Assembly (NCBI GenBank): GCA_963797085.1 | Contig: CAWCOA010000001.1 | Span: forward strand, 237,859 to 301,858 | DNA: 64,000 bases | Direction: 5' to 3' | Origin: JASJBU01 sp963797085 | GTDB taxonomy: Bacteria > Pseudomonadota > Gammaproteobacteria > Chromatiales > Chromatiaceae | In this document: in pieces, positions 45,523 through 55,214 of the stretch | How positions within the stretch are numbered: the stretch's first letter is position 1 | Layout of the letters: each line of letters opens with the position of its first letter | Made by a program: the position numbers and the translations under genes | Notes under the pieces: model-generated | Databases searched by the model: none | Seen by the model: the letters and a program-made list of their open reading frames with translations, nothing else | What the model was told of the DNA's origin: nothing

Positions 45523-46011
45523 ATGTCTCAATGTTACTGTGGTTCGGGGAAGGATTTTTCCGATTGCTGTGAACCGGTATTGAATGGGTCGAGTCAGGCA
45601 GAGACGGCGGAAGCCTTGATGCGTGCCCGTTATAGTGCATTTGCTGCTCAGCAGGCCGAGTTTTTACATGAATCTCTGCATCCGGACCACCGCCATGATC
45701 ATGATCTGGCAGCTACCCGGAAATGGGCAGAAAATTCCCAATGGTTGGGGCTCGAGATCGTTGCGGTAGAGGCGGGTGGTCTGAATGATGACGCAGGTCA
45801 GGTGGAATTTATCGCGACCTATAAAGAAAGCGGTCTCGTACACCCCTACCATGAATTGAGTAATTTTCGTAAACTAGACGGTGTCTGGTATTATCTGGAT
45901 GGAGACTTGGTGCTGCCAAAGACTGAGACCCGCACTCAGCCAAAGGTTGGGCGAAATGCCCCCTGTCCCTGTGGTAGCGGAAAAAAGTACAAAAAGTGTT
46001 GTGGGCGATAG
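45523..46011 (+). CDS. YchJ-family SEC-C motif protein
   Basis: A 162-residue protein with a zinc-binding SEC-C motif at each end: CYCGSGKDFSDCC (4-16) and CPCGSGKKYKKCC (about 148-160), flanking the YchJ/UPF0225 NTF2-like domain (MRARYSAFA, ATRKWAENSQWLGLEI, FRKLDGVWYYLDG). SEC-C motifs are known from SecA, where they bind zinc and contact SecB or ribosomes. The function of YchJ itself is not established. AGGAGTAG precedes the ATG. Confidence 0.9.
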   Translation: MSQCYCGSGKDFSDCCEPVLNGSSQAETAEALMRARYSAFAAQQAEFLHESLHPDHRHDHDLAATRKWAENSQWLGLEIVAVEAGGLNDDAGQVEFIATYKESGLVHPYHELSNFRKLDGVWYYLDGDLVLPKTETRTQPKVGRNAPCPCGSGKKYKKCCGR

Positions 46012-46091
46012 TCAAACACAGTGAAAAGAATAATTTAGCAGCCCCTTGCGTTTCTCAAGAAAAGCTTTGCTGGGCCGCAACAAGTTTCAAG

Positions 46092-46763
46092 ATGAAGACT
46101 CAGAACCTGAAATCGATGTTGTCAGCGCGCTCGGCAAGCAGTTTTCTTTTACTGCTCGCCTTATTGTCGTTGTCTGCAACACCGGTGCTTGCAGAAATCT
46201 TCAAATATCAGGGTTCAGACGGCACTATTCACTTTACTGATCGTCCCATGAAAGGAAATTATCGTCTGTTGTGGAAGTCCGGCAGGCCTTCCTCAAAGAG
46301 CGCTTACACTGGAGTCAGGTTCAGACAGAATAAATCAAAGCTCACACCCTTGATCGACCAGATGGCTAAACAGCAGAGTCTCCATCCGGGGCTTTTACAC
46401 GCTATCGTAATGGTCGAATCAGCCTACAATCCGACTGCCAAGTCAAAGAAAGGCGCCCAAGGATTGATGCAGTTGATGCCTGCGACCGCTAGCCGATATG
46501 GTGTCGACGACTCTTATGATCCACGCCAAAATCTCGAAGGCGGAACGCTTTACATGAAGGATCTGCTGGCTGAGTTTAAGTTTGATCTGAAACTCGCCCT
46601 GGCGGCCTACAACGCCGGCGAAAATGCGGTAAGGAAATACGGTAACCAGATACCTCCATATCCTGAGACACAGAATTATGTGCGCAAGGTTATGAGTTAC
46701 TATCAGAAGAACATGCAGAGCATGGCGATCCAGGAAACCGTCGCCTCAACATCAGATTCTTAG
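46092..46763 (+). CDS. Lytic transglycosylase with DUF4124 domain
   Basis: A 223-residue protein from ATG 46092. A signal peptide (SSFLLLLALLSLSATPVLA) leads to a DUF4124 segment (IFKYQGSDGTIHFTDRP), then a SLT domain with the catalytic Glu E109 in VMVESAYNP, GLMQLMPATASRYGV and LALAAYNAGENAV. It cleaves peptidoglycan glycan strands to 1,6-anhydro products in the periplasm. It follows ychJ by about 80 bp. Confidence 0.92.
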   Translation: MKTQNLKSMLSARSASSFLLLLALLSLSATPVLAEIFKYQGSDGTIHFTDRPMKGNYRLLWKSGRPSSKSAYTGVRFRQNKSKLTPLIDQMAKQQSLHPGLLHAIVMVESAYNPTAKSKKGAQGLMQLMPATASRYGVDDSYDPRQNLEGGTLYMKDLLAEFKFDLKLALAAYNAGENAVRKYGNQIPPYPETQNYVRKVMSYYQKNMQSMAIQETVASTSDS

Positions 46764-46777
46764 ACCCCTCCACGATA

Positions 46778-47809
46778 TCATCCGACCATCAGATAATCCC
46801 GCCTTGGCTGGTAGCCCATGCCAGCCAGCTGTCTACTAATCAGGTTTCTTGCGCCATGGTTATTGACATAGACCAGGACAAAGGGTCGAGGCGTCTGTCT
46901 CAACCAGTCAGGGTAAACCACTGGAACATTCTTGATGCGGTTGCCAATCTTTTTCGGGTCGATATCAATCCAGGCCTTGGTTGCAAAGCCTTTTTCCAGC
47001 AATAGGCCAGAGCGTTTGCGGGATTTCCTTCCTGCTCCCCAGATGACCAAGTCTTCTCTCCTGTTTATCAACAGGGGATCCAGTGACAGGTAAAAGGCTC
47101 GCAGTCTATCGAATGCCTCCCGGCTGCAGCGAGGATCGATTCTGGATGTTCTTGTCTTGCTATCTCTCCACTCCAGAAGTATCTCGGGGATTTTTTCCAT
47201 AAGGTGACCGGATTGGTACAGCCTGAACCAGAGATCATAATCTTCCGGAAAGGGACCTTCGCGGTAGCCACCAGCCTGAATCACGGCATCACGCCGATAG
47301 GTCAGGCTGGGGTGGGCGTAAGGTGATTCAATATAGATATCGCGAATAATGGAAGCATGATCAATACAGCGATTCTGCCACGCTATATATTCGTGGAATC
47401 CTTTTTGTATCTGATCCTGTGGAAAAAGGGCGACCTGGGTACCGAGCAAAGTTAGCTGAGGGTTGTTGGATAATGCCTCGAATTGCAGTGCCAGGCGCTC
47501 TGGCAGCATTCTGTCATCAGCATCCATGCGGGCAATGAATGGGGTCTTGGCCTGCTGTAAGCCAAAGTTGAGAGCCGAGACGATGCCTCTTTGAGGATTA
47601 GTCAGTTTCCGTATACGGGAGTCCTTCTTTGCGAAACTGTCTAGGCGGTAGAGGGATCTATCGGTGCTGTGGTCATCAATCGCCAGGACTTCGTAGTCTT
47701 GCAGGGTCTGCCGAGCAACCGAGTTGAGGCACTCATCGAGTGTCTCAGCAGCATTCCTGTAGGGGAGCAGGATGCTGAGCTTTGGTACCACAGCATGGCA
47801 AAGCGACAA
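46778..47809 (-). CDS. Family 2 glycosyltransferase
   Basis: A 343-residue GT-A enzyme. The N-terminal LSILLPYRNAAETLDECL and VLAIDDHSTDRSL bind the nucleotide sugar; the metal-binding DxD is D96-A-D98 (RMDADD), and EDYDLWFRL supplies the acceptor-side acidic residues. A C-terminal Rossmann-like piece (LVIWGAGRKSRKRSGLLLEK) is unusual for a plain GT2 and appears in some sugar-modifying transferases. The gene abuts the PilZ gene with no gap, so both probably share a transcript with the DUF1631 gene. The product is likely part of a surface polysaccharide. Confidence 0.85.
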   Translation of the reverse strand: MSLCHAVVPKLSILLPYRNAAETLDECLNSVARQTLQDYEVLAIDDHSTDRSLYRLDSFAKKDSRIRKLTNPQRGIVSALNFGLQQAKTPFIARMDADDRMLPERLALQFEALSNNPQLTLLGTQVALFPQDQIQKGFHEYIAWQNRCIDHASIIRDIYIESPYAHPSLTYRRDAVIQAGGYREGPFPEDYDLWFRLYQSGHLMEKIPEILLEWRDSKTRTSRIDPRCSREAFDRLRAFYLSLDPLLINRREDLVIWGAGRKSRKRSGLLLEKGFATKAWIDIDPKKIGNRIKNVPVVYPDWLRQTPRPFVLVYVNNHGARNLISRQLAGMGYQPRRDYLMVG

Positions 47810-48154
47810 CTAATCCAGGATGTGCCAGTCGAAAATCAGTTCATCGATGGCAAGTACATTATTCTCGGATATATCGATCATGCGAAAGCCGGTCCAATAG
47901 CTGTCAGGCTGCGCGGCTGCCGAAGACCAGACGGCTTCTGCGCCAAATGAGATTCTGCTGTGCTTTTTGATCAGACGCGGCAATTGAAGATCGAGTTGAT
48001 AGACGGAGCCGGTACTGATGTATTCATTACTAAGCAACATAAGCCCTTCAGCGCTGATGTTTACCACCTTTCCCAATTGGGCGCCGGTAATCTGATCGAA
48101 TACCTCGAGCACTTCATTTGCAATCTTGCGGGGGTGTCTTCGTTGTTCGTTCAT
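47810..48154 (-). CDS. PilZ domain protein
   Basis: A 114-residue PilZ protein. The binding signature is R5-R6-H-P-R9 followed by N32-x-S34-x-x-G37 (NISAEGLML), as expected for c-di-GMP binding. It sits between a DUF1631 gene and a glycosyltransferase gene, all on the minus strand with gaps of 19 and 0 bp. This suggests that c-di-GMP controls the encoded glycan step. Confidence 0.85.
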   Translation of the reverse strand: MNEQRRHPRKIANEVLEVFDQITGAQLGKVVNISAEGLMLLSNEYISTGSVYQLDLQLPRLIKKHSRISFGAEAVWSSAAAQPDSYWTGFRMIDISENNVLAIDELIFDWHILD

Positions 48155-48173
48155 TTACTGCTTCCCTTGCTGA

Positions 48174-50516
48174 TTAGCGGGACTCTTTTCCGGGTTGTTG
48201 CGTATTCAGGATGTCATCAGCTATCGCATCAGTCGTTTTTAGTGAGCGTTTCAGCATGCGTCTGATGGCATGCAGTGTGCGCTCGACAAATGGATCATTG
48301 CTGTCTTCCAGGATTTTGGATGCACCGGAGATGATTTCCTGGGCGAGGGTGCGTAGGGGTTTTATTGCTGTCTGCACGCCTGCCCTGTCGACGAACATGC
48401 AGGATGATGTCAGTGGGCTCAGCCAGGAGAGTTTGACTTTCTGCGGTTCATCCTTGGGACCGCCAGTAATCTCGAACCAGGTGCCAAACTGGATATTTCT
48501 GAGCTTATCCATCATCGCTTCTTCTTCTGGTGAAATGGTCTCAGGTTTTTCTTCAACAGGCTCTTTGTCGGTGACAACCGGTTTCTCGGGAGTTTTTTTG
48601 ATGACAGGCACAGGAGCAGGTTTGGGTTGCGGCACTGGTTCTTTGGCAGCTGACTCTCCTACACGCTGGATAGTCTTAGCATTCGCCAGCAGCTCAAACA
48701 AAACATGGCTCTTTTCTTGATGAAAACCACCGAGTGAAGATAATCCGCTTTCAATCGCCTTCTTTAATGCAGGCAGATTGTTTTCCAGTTCCTGCTGTTC
48801 ACTTTCCGACTCTTTAGGTTCGAACGCCCAGGCAATCTCATCCGCAATATTGAGGGCTTCCTTCCATTCATCACTCATCTCTCCATCAGGATGCCGGAGC
48901 AGTATGAAGACCAGTTTGTCAACCCAGGTTTGCTCCAGAAAGTCTTTTACTGCCTGGGGAAGATATTCGCTGAAGGAGCGGGCTTTCATCTCCTGAGTGG
49001 AGCGTTGACGTGCAATGTTGAGCTTTTCTTTACCTTTGATTGAATCTTGGGCACGTTTTTCCAGGATGTCCGACTTACGACGGAAATCATCCATTTTATT
49101 GCGGAAATTGGCCAGTAGGCTGCCAAATAGATTCAGGTTGTCAGAAAATTCCTTCAGTACCCGGTCGATGACATTTTGCATGTCAGGATAGATGCCGCGT
49201 TTGAGATTGCGTTCATCAATCCAGTGGCTTCCTGCCTCTACTAAGCTGTCGAGCAGCTGCCTGGCATCGTGGTTGCTATCCGTGAGTACTCTGCGGTCAA
49301 GTATTGCGACCTTCAGATAGGGTGTATGAAGATGGCTTATCAGGGCCTTGGCCACTGCGGGAAGGACCGGATCGTTGAGCATGTACTCGAAGAGCATGCC
49401 AACCAGGTCGATAGTGTCTTCATCCGCGGCTTCAAGTCTGTTTTCACCAATCTGCGCAAACAGCTTGTGCCGTTCCTCCGTTAGGGTGTGTTTGATCCGT
49501 GTGAGGAACTTTTCATCGACCTCGATGTTGGGGATAACTGCGGCGCTGCTATTCGCATCAGGTATGTAGGCGGCACGTTGTGCCGGTTGGATTGAGCTTA
49601 TCGCGCTGACCAGATTTTGGGTGGTGACAGGTTGGCCGGTACCTGCTGATTGTCCCGCTTCAGTAGGTGCGCCTGGGCGACTCTTGCGCGGTGAGTGCAT
49701 GCGTCTGTTGGCCATCATATCGAGGATGGAATCAAACAGCTCTTCACCCAATTCCTCTTGAGATTGAACCTTGTCTTGAGATTCTGCTTCAGCTCCATCC
49801 TCTGACGATTCAGGTCGTGCGGCAGATTCATTTTTTTGTACGCTGGGCCTCAGATGAGGCAATACACCGGCATCCTTGAGGTTGGTATTGAAGTCCTCAT
49901 AGAGTCCGCCCAGTTGTTTCATCACATACTTGTCGAAGAGGGCGAGAATGATAACCTTGATCCTGGACTCAAGTCCCAGGGAGTCGATGGCATCATTGAA
50001 TGCATGCGCCAAGTGATAGGGTCCGGCAGGAATCTGTTGATGCTTGATGCCATTACCGCCGTTGACCACTGTCAGACGTTGACCCAAGGCATAGAGCTGA
50101 GACCGGTGAGCTCCGACAGTTTTGCTGATGACGTTGTCGAGAGCGGTGCGTTCGTTCATGGAATCATGGTCAACCAGCTCAAGTTCTGAGTCTTCCTCGT
50201 CCGAGGGATCAGTGGCGGCAGGCGTCGAGCTGTTTGACCAGAATTCATCGAAACCCGTGGCTATTAATTCACGAAATTCATGCTCCACCAAACCATGTCT
50301 GTTTCGTATCACGGACATGGCGTCAAAGAATCTATTTTGAACTTCGTTGTTTTCAGCTTTTTGCGCAAAGCTTGTCAGTGCCTTATCTGAGTTTACAAAT
50401 AGTTCAGAAAGAAGCGCATTGACGTAGACCGTCACCATATCTTTGCAGCGGTCCAACAAGGGTTGGAATTGAGATTGATATTTTAGTTTTCTGGAATCCA
50501 GATTAGGCACTGTCAC
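48174..50516 (-). CDS. DUF1631 family protein
   Basis: A 780-residue cytoplasmic protein of the DUF1631 family: the N-terminal RNRHGLVEHEFRELIATGFD region, a middle acidic, low-complexity segment, and the helical core (LAKVAILDRRVL-like, SLVEAGSHWIDERNLKRGIY, LLANFRNKMDDFRRKSDILE). A Pro/Lys-rich linker near 625-665 leads to a PilZ-like beta barrel (FGTWFEITGGPKDEPQKVKL). DUF1631 proteins are found in gammaproteobacteria with c-di-GMP genes; their activity is not established. It is the first gene of the DUF1631-PilZ-GT2 block. Confidence 0.85.
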   Translation of the reverse strand: MTVPNLDSRKLKYQSQFQPLLDRCKDMVTVYVNALLSELFVNSDKALTSFAQKAENNEVQNRFFDAMSVIRNRHGLVEHEFRELIATGFDEFWSNSSTPAATDPSDEEDSELELVDHDSMNERTALDNVISKTVGAHRSQLYALGQRLTVVNGGNGIKHQQIPAGPYHLAHAFNDAIDSLGLESRIKVIILALFDKYVMKQLGGLYEDFNTNLKDAGVLPHLRPSVQKNESAARPESSEDGAEAESQDKVQSQEELGEELFDSILDMMANRRMHSPRKSRPGAPTEAGQSAGTGQPVTTQNLVSAISSIQPAQRAAYIPDANSSAAVIPNIEVDEKFLTRIKHTLTEERHKLFAQIGENRLEAADEDTIDLVGMLFEYMLNDPVLPAVAKALISHLHTPYLKVAILDRRVLTDSNHDARQLLDSLVEAGSHWIDERNLKRGIYPDMQNVIDRVLKEFSDNLNLFGSLLANFRNKMDDFRRKSDILEKRAQDSIKGKEKLNIARQRSTQEMKARSFSEYLPQAVKDFLEQTWVDKLVFILLRHPDGEMSDEWKEALNIADEIAWAFEPKESESEQQELENNLPALKKAIESGLSSLGGFHQEKSHVLFELLANAKTIQRVGESAAKEPVPQPKPAPVPVIKKTPEKPVVTDKEPVEEKPETISPEEEAMMDKLRNIQFGTWFEITGGPKDEPQKVKLSWLSPLTSSCMFVDRAGVQTAIKPLRTLAQEIISGASKILEDSNDPFVERTLHAIRRMLKRSLKTTDAIADDILNTQQPGKESR

Positions 50517-50733
50517 ATTGTCCTTGAGCGTGGCCGAATAAAAGACGGGTCGGTAAGCCGCCCGTCGTTACCTGGTTATTGTTTGTTAGATCAAACAATT
50601 CAGTCAATTAAAGCAAGGGTAGCATGAAGATTGGGTTTGATGAATACAGGAAAACAATCTCTTAGATGAATGATGGGGATTCTTAGGGGTTTAAGTCATT
50701 AAGCGCAGATAATGCGCAGCTTTTCCTCTTAGA

Positions 50734-50955
50734 TCAATCATCCCCAATGATTTTGTCTTCCTGAGGGGATGCGGCAAGCAACTTTTCCCCCTGTGCTATC
50801 GTGCTGGCGAAGATCATCCGGTATGTGTGATCGTCATCGGCTGTCGCCGTACTGCGAAGAGCACGGACCCTGTCCCGGGCTGTGCGGTATTTTTCCTCAG
50901 CATCAATGTACTCCAGCTCTTCACTCGGTGAAATTTTGAATATATAGAAAGGCAT
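50734..50955 (-). CDS. Small conserved-type hypothetical protein
   Basis: A 73-residue protein (MPFYIFKISPSEELEYIDAE, then RTARDRVRALR) that is predicted helical and charged. AAGGAGCAGG precedes the ATG at a good distance. I recognise no named domain. Similar short proteins beginning MPFYIYKI/VP are known from other sulfur-oxidising gammaproteobacteria, as far as I recall, without a function. Confidence 0.65.
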   Translation of the reverse strand: MPFYIFKISPSEELEYIDAEEKYRTARDRVRALRSTATADDDHTYRMIFASTIAQGEKLLAASPQEDKIIGDD

Positions 50956-51106
50956 CTTTGTCCTGCTCCTTGATTGATAGGTTTAAGTCGAGCCTGGCTC
51001 GGCCGATAGATCACTTATTGAAGGGATTCTAACCCATTAATCCGGTCATTGGATAATTAAACAACCCCCTGAAAGGCAAAGTTTTATCTAACATTCTAGG
51101 TGGAGT

Positions 51107-51979
51107 ATGAACCCTAAAAAACTGGTTGACGAGATAGAAAGCCTGGTTTCATTGCCTGATGTCTGTGTCAAAGTGAATCGGCTGGTTGACTCCCCCAGCT
51201 ATTCGGCGAGATCCGTGGGTGAGATAGTCAGTCGCGATACGGATCTCTCTGCACGTTTATTGAGACTGGTAAACAGCTCTTTTTTGGGGCTCAGGGCGCC
51301 GGTAGATACAATTTCCAGGGCGATAGCCGTTGTTGGAACCAATGAGTTGAGAAACCTGGTGATGGCCACTACAGCGGCCCGGATCTTTACCGGCATTCCC
51401 TCTGATCTGGTCAATATGCATGACTATTGGCGCCACGCCGTGGCGACAGGTGTTATCGCGAAAGACCTGGCAGTGCTGAGCAATGTGTTGCACAGTGAAC
51501 GTCTTTTCGTGATGGGCATGCTGCATGACATCGGGCGCTTGGTTATTTATCTCACACTCGCAGAACAATCCAGAGATATTTTGCTGATTACCGGCGGGGA
51601 TGACTGGCTGCTTCCTGAAACTGAAAGGGACATCCTGGGTTTTGACCATATGGATGTAGGAGCGGAACTGCTGCGTAAATGGAACTTGCCTGATGGGCTC
51701 ATCGCTGTGGTTGGTGGGCATCACCATCCACTGCGGATGGGTGATTTTCGATTCGAAGCTTCACTGGTGCATTTTGCACTCGCTCTGGCAAACCCAGAAG
51801 TCAGCGGGGAATCACTGGAGGAAACGGTTGCCGGGATAGCTCCACCAGTATGGGAAATCACCGGCCTGAGTATGAATGACCTCGAGTCCACCCTGGAGTC
51901 AGCGCCAGCCAAGGTTGCCGAAGTGATGGATCTGATCTTGTCTCCCGCATCTCTCAGCCAGACTAAATCAAAAACCTGA
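51107..51979 (+). CDS. HDOD domain protein
   Basis: A 290-residue HDOD-domain protein. The helical N-terminal part (LVDEIESLVSLPDVCVKVNR, EIVSRDTDLSARLLRLVNSS) precedes an HD-like core (GMLHDIGRLVIYL, FDHMDVGAELLRKWNLPD, VVGGHHHP). Some metal ligands of true HD phosphohydrolases are replaced, as is typical of HDOD, so enzymatic activity is doubtful. These proteins act in signalling, often with c-di-GMP or stress responses. GGTGGAG precedes the ATG. It is followed by a hairpin before recC. Confidence 0.87.
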   Translation: MNPKKLVDEIESLVSLPDVCVKVNRLVDSPSYSARSVGEIVSRDTDLSARLLRLVNSSFLGLRAPVDTISRAIAVVGTNELRNLVMATTAARIFTGIPSDLVNMHDYWRHAVATGVIAKDLAVLSNVLHSERLFVMGMLHDIGRLVIYLTLAEQSRDILLITGGDDWLLPETERDILGFDHMDVGAELLRKWNLPDGLIAVVGGHHHPLRMGDFRFEASLVHFALALANPEVSGESLEETVAGIAPPVWEITGLSMNDLESTLESAPAKVAEVMDLILSPASLSQTKSKT

Positions 51980-51998
51980 AGCGATAAAAATATCCTAG

Positions 51999-52021
51999 AG
52001 GCTCATGTTCTGAGCCTTTAT
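51999..52021 (+). terminator. Probable Rho-independent terminator
   Basis: Stem AGGCTCA / TGAGCCT with a 5-nt loop (TGTTC) and a TTTAT tail, 20 nt after the HDOD stop codon and 20 nt before recC. The T-tract is short, so read-through into recC is possible. Confidence 0.6.
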
Positions 52022-52040
52022 CGAGGTAGAATCTGCTGTC

Positions 52041-55000
52041 ATGCTCAGACTCTACCAATCCAATCGACTGAAAATTCTCACCCAACGGCTCAGTGAGTTA
52101 CTCGCAGTACCAGAGGATTCGCCGCTGCAGCCTGAAACGCTGGTAGTGCAGCATCCGGGAATGGCGCGCTGGCTGGCGCTGGAGATTGCCGATCAAGCTG
52201 GAATCAGTGCAAATATACGTTTTCCACTACCGGGTGCTTTCATCTGGGAGGTGCTGGAAGTCTTTTTGCCAGATGTCCCGACGACAAATCGCTACACACC
52301 GGCATTGCTGAAATGGCTGATTTTTGAGCAAATTGAGCAGTTAGCGGATCAACCACTCTTTGCGCCGGTTCAGAACTACCTGCAAAAAGACGATGAAAAA
52401 CGGCGCTTCCAGCTTGCCGAGCGACTGGCTGGATTGTTCGACCGTTATCTGGTCTATCGACCTGATTGGATCATGCAATGGGAAGCCGGACAGTCCGCCA
52501 TCCAAGGTGATGAATGGCAGGCAGAGCTTTGGCGCCATCTGTCCCATGAGCAAGATCCACATTGGGTGGGCTTGCAGCAGAAGTTGTTCAGTTACCGCGG
52601 CGAGCGACCGGTAGAATTACCCAAGCGGCTGTTTCTGATTGGTGTGCCAACGCTTTCCCCGGGGTATCTGCAGATTATCCAGTGGCTTGCTCAATGGATG
52701 GATATTCATCTGTTTCTGCTCAACCCCTGTGAAACTCATTGGGCGGATATTGTCGACTACAAAACCCTGGTGCGACAGGAACTTGAGCAGAATGGTTCCG
52801 AGCTGTATCTGGATGTGGGAAATCCACTGCTTGCCTCCCTGGGGCGCCAGGGCCGGGACTTCTTTGCAGCTATCAATGAAATGGACCCAGGGTCTGAGGA
52901 GTGGTTCGAAGATCCTGGCGGCAAGACTTTGCTGAATCGCCTTCAGCAGCAGATATTGAAGCTCGAATCACCCAGCCGCATCGATCTGCAAGCCGATATG
53001 AGCATCAGATTTCATATCTTTCACAGCGCCATGCGGGAGGTGGAGAGTCTCTACGATCAATTACTGGCAATACTGGACGAGAACAGGCAATTGACCCCGG
53101 CAGATATTCTGGTGATGACGCCGGACATAGAGACCTATGCGCCGCTCATCGATGCGGTGTTTTCGGTGCCGGGAGATCGGCCTGCCATACCCTACCGAGT
53201 CAGTGATCTGGCGTTGCGCCGTGCGAATCATCAAATCAATGCATTTCTTGAACTGCTCGACCTCGCCGGTTCCCGGTTCAGTGTCAACAGGATGCTCGGT
53301 TTGTTGGAGTTACCGGCAATCCATCAGCGCTTCGGTTTGGATGAAACTGCGCTGGAGGAAATAACCGAATGGGTGGCTGCGGCGAACATTCGTTGGGGGC
53401 GTGATGCAGAGAGTAAAGCCTCTTTTGGCCTCCCCAGCGAACCACGAAATACCTGGCGCACGGGGCTTGAGCAGTTGCTGCTCGGTTTTGCCATGCCGGC
53501 CGAGAGTATCGAACTGTGGCGGGGAATTGCCCCGCTGAATGCGGTAGAAGGCTCCAATTCTCCCTGGTTGGGTGGGCTGCTGAGTTTTTGCGAGGCCGTT
53601 TTCAGGCTCGAGGAGCAGCTTCTCGAATCCCGTAATCCGGCATCCTGGAGTGATCTGTTACTGGATTTGATCGATGAGTTTTTTACCGCAGACAAGGATG
53701 CGCAGCTGCCCTTGCAGCGGTTGCGGGATGGGGTTCAGCAGCTGCGGGATGAAGCCGCCGCCGCCGGCTTTTCAGGAAAGGTCTCGCTGCTATTGGTGCG
53801 GGAGCAGCTGGAACAGATATTCGCCCAGCCCATGTCCCAGGGATTCCTTGGCGGCGGGGTTAATTTCTGCGCTCTGGCACCCATGCGCAGCCTGCCGTTT
53901 CAAGTTATCTGCCTGATCGGCATGAACGAGGGAAGCTTTCCCCGGCAACCGCCGGTTCTGGGTTTTGATCTAATGGGCAGGCAGTTCAGGTTCGGCGACC
54001 GATCCCGCCGGGTGGATGATCGCTACCTGTTTCTTGAAACCCTAATCTCAGCCGGGCAAATGATTTACCTCAGTTATATCGGACGCAGCAGCAAAGACAA
54101 CAGCTCACTGCCGCCATCCGTGCTGATCGATGAGCTGAGGGATTATCTTGTCGGGCAAATTGGTAACCAGGGCTTGTCGAACCTGACCCAGACCCATCCG
54201 CTGCAGCCTTTCAGTCCTGACTACTTTCTGGCCGAGAAAGGCTTCTGCGGTTACTCATCCCGTATGCGTGAAGTCGCTATGCTGGTGGGGCAGGGACAAG
54301 AGCAAGTGCGGCCATTGGTCGCACAACCCCTGGCAGAAACAACGCAGGAGGGTGAGCGGATCGAGCTTGATCAACTATTAAGCTTTTATACCAATCCGGC
54401 CAGGGCCTTCGCCACACAGCGACTCAACCTGCAGCTGCAACCGGGCAGCGCACTGCTCGATGAACGTGAGGCGTTCGCAATGGACAAGTACGCCGGCGAA
54501 GCACTGGAGCGGGAGTTGGTGACGCTGCTGATGGAGGGGCAATCAGGGTGGGAGTTTTTCCATAATCTGGATGCAAGAGGCGTCTTGCCCCATGGCAAGC
54601 CGGGTAAACGTTATTTTCAGCAACTGCTGGGTTCAGCCGAGAACATGCAGCAAAGGTTGTCAGCCCTTGATCTTGGCGACCAACGGCCCGCAGAGGAATT
54701 CGAGTTGGTCTTCAACGGGTCAGCACTGGACGGTCAGCTGCGAGACCTGCATCCTTCCGGGCAGGTCGCCTATAGCGTCGGCAGTTTTCATCCATTTCAA
54801 AAGCTCAATCTGTGGATCAGGCACCTGGTGCTGAACATGCTTCATCCAGCGGGCGTCCAGTGTATTTCAGTCTGGCTGGAGAGAGAGGGCGCTGGTCGTT
54901 TCAGGCCGGTGGATGATCCGCGGTTGCATCTGCATGAATTGCTGGATTTGTATCGTCAGGGCATGCGGGCGCCGCTGCATTTCTATCCTGGCAGTTCCTG

Positions 55001-55214
55001 GGCCTATGCGGAAAGCTTGCTCATCAAGGGCAATGCAGAGGCTGCGGAAAATGCTGCACTGAGTAAATGGCAGGGCAATGACTATTTTCCGGGAGAGCGG
55101 GATAGACCCTACCACCGGTTGTTGTTGCCGGGAGATGCCTTGTTGGATGATGACTTCCGTACAACCAGCCTGGCGGTGTTCAAGCCGCTGATCGAGCACC
55201 TGGAATCTGTTTGA
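52041..55214 (+). CDS. recC: Exodeoxyribonuclease V gamma subunit RecC
   Basis: A 1057-residue RecC. The N terminus (LRLYQSNRLKILTQRLSELL, VVQHPGMARWLALEIA) and middle part (VLMTPDIETYAPLIDAVF-like, IPYRVSDLALRRANHQIN, FCALAPMRSLPFQVICLIGM, GRQFRFGDRSRRVDDRYLFL) follow the family. RecC holds the inactive helicase-like fold that scans for Chi and splits the DNA strands. It starts a recC-recB-recD operon; its stop overlaps the recB start by one base (TGATG). Confidence 0.95.
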   Translation: MLRLYQSNRLKILTQRLSELLAVPEDSPLQPETLVVQHPGMARWLALEIADQAGISANIRFPLPGAFIWEVLEVFLPDVPTTNRYTPALLKWLIFEQIEQLADQPLFAPVQNYLQKDDEKRRFQLAERLAGLFDRYLVYRPDWIMQWEAGQSAIQGDEWQAELWRHLSHEQDPHWVGLQQKLFSYRGERPVELPKRLFLIGVPTLSPGYLQIIQWLAQWMDIHLFLLNPCETHWADIVDYKTLVRQELEQNGSELYLDVGNPLLASLGRQGRDFFAAINEMDPGSEEWFEDPGGKTLLNRLQQQILKLESPSRIDLQADMSIRFHIFHSAMREVESLYDQLLAILDENRQLTPADILVMTPDIETYAPLIDAVFSVPGDRPAIPYRVSDLALRRANHQINAFLELLDLAGSRFSVNRMLGLLELPAIHQRFGLDETALEEITEWVAAANIRWGRDAESKASFGLPSEPRNTWRTGLEQLLLGFAMPAESIELWRGIAPLNAVEGSNSPWLGGLLSFCEAVFRLEEQLLESRNPASWSDLLLDLIDEFFTADKDAQLPLQRLRDGVQQLRDEAAAAGFSGKVSLLLVREQLEQIFAQPMSQGFLGGGVNFCALAPMRSLPFQVICLIGMNEGSFPRQPPVLGFDLMGRQFRFGDRSRRVDDRYLFLETLISAGQMIYLSYIGRSSKDNSSLPPSVLIDELRDYLVGQIGNQGLSNLTQTHPLQPFSPDYFLAEKGFCGYSSRMREVAMLVGQGQEQVRPLVAQPLAETTQEGERIELDQLLSFYTNPARAFATQRLNLQLQPGSALLDEREAFAMDKYAGEALERELVTLLMEGQSGWEFFHNLDARGVLPHGKPGKRYFQQLLGSAENMQQRLSALDLGDQRPAEEFELVFNGSALDGQLRDLHPSGQVAYSVGSFHPFQKLNLWIRHLVLNMLHPAGVQCISVWLEREGAGRFRPVDDPRLHLHELLDLYRQGMRAPLHFYPGSSWAYAESLLIKGNAEAAENAALSKWQGNDYFPGERDRPYHRLLLPGDALLDDDFRTTSLAVFKPLIEHLESV

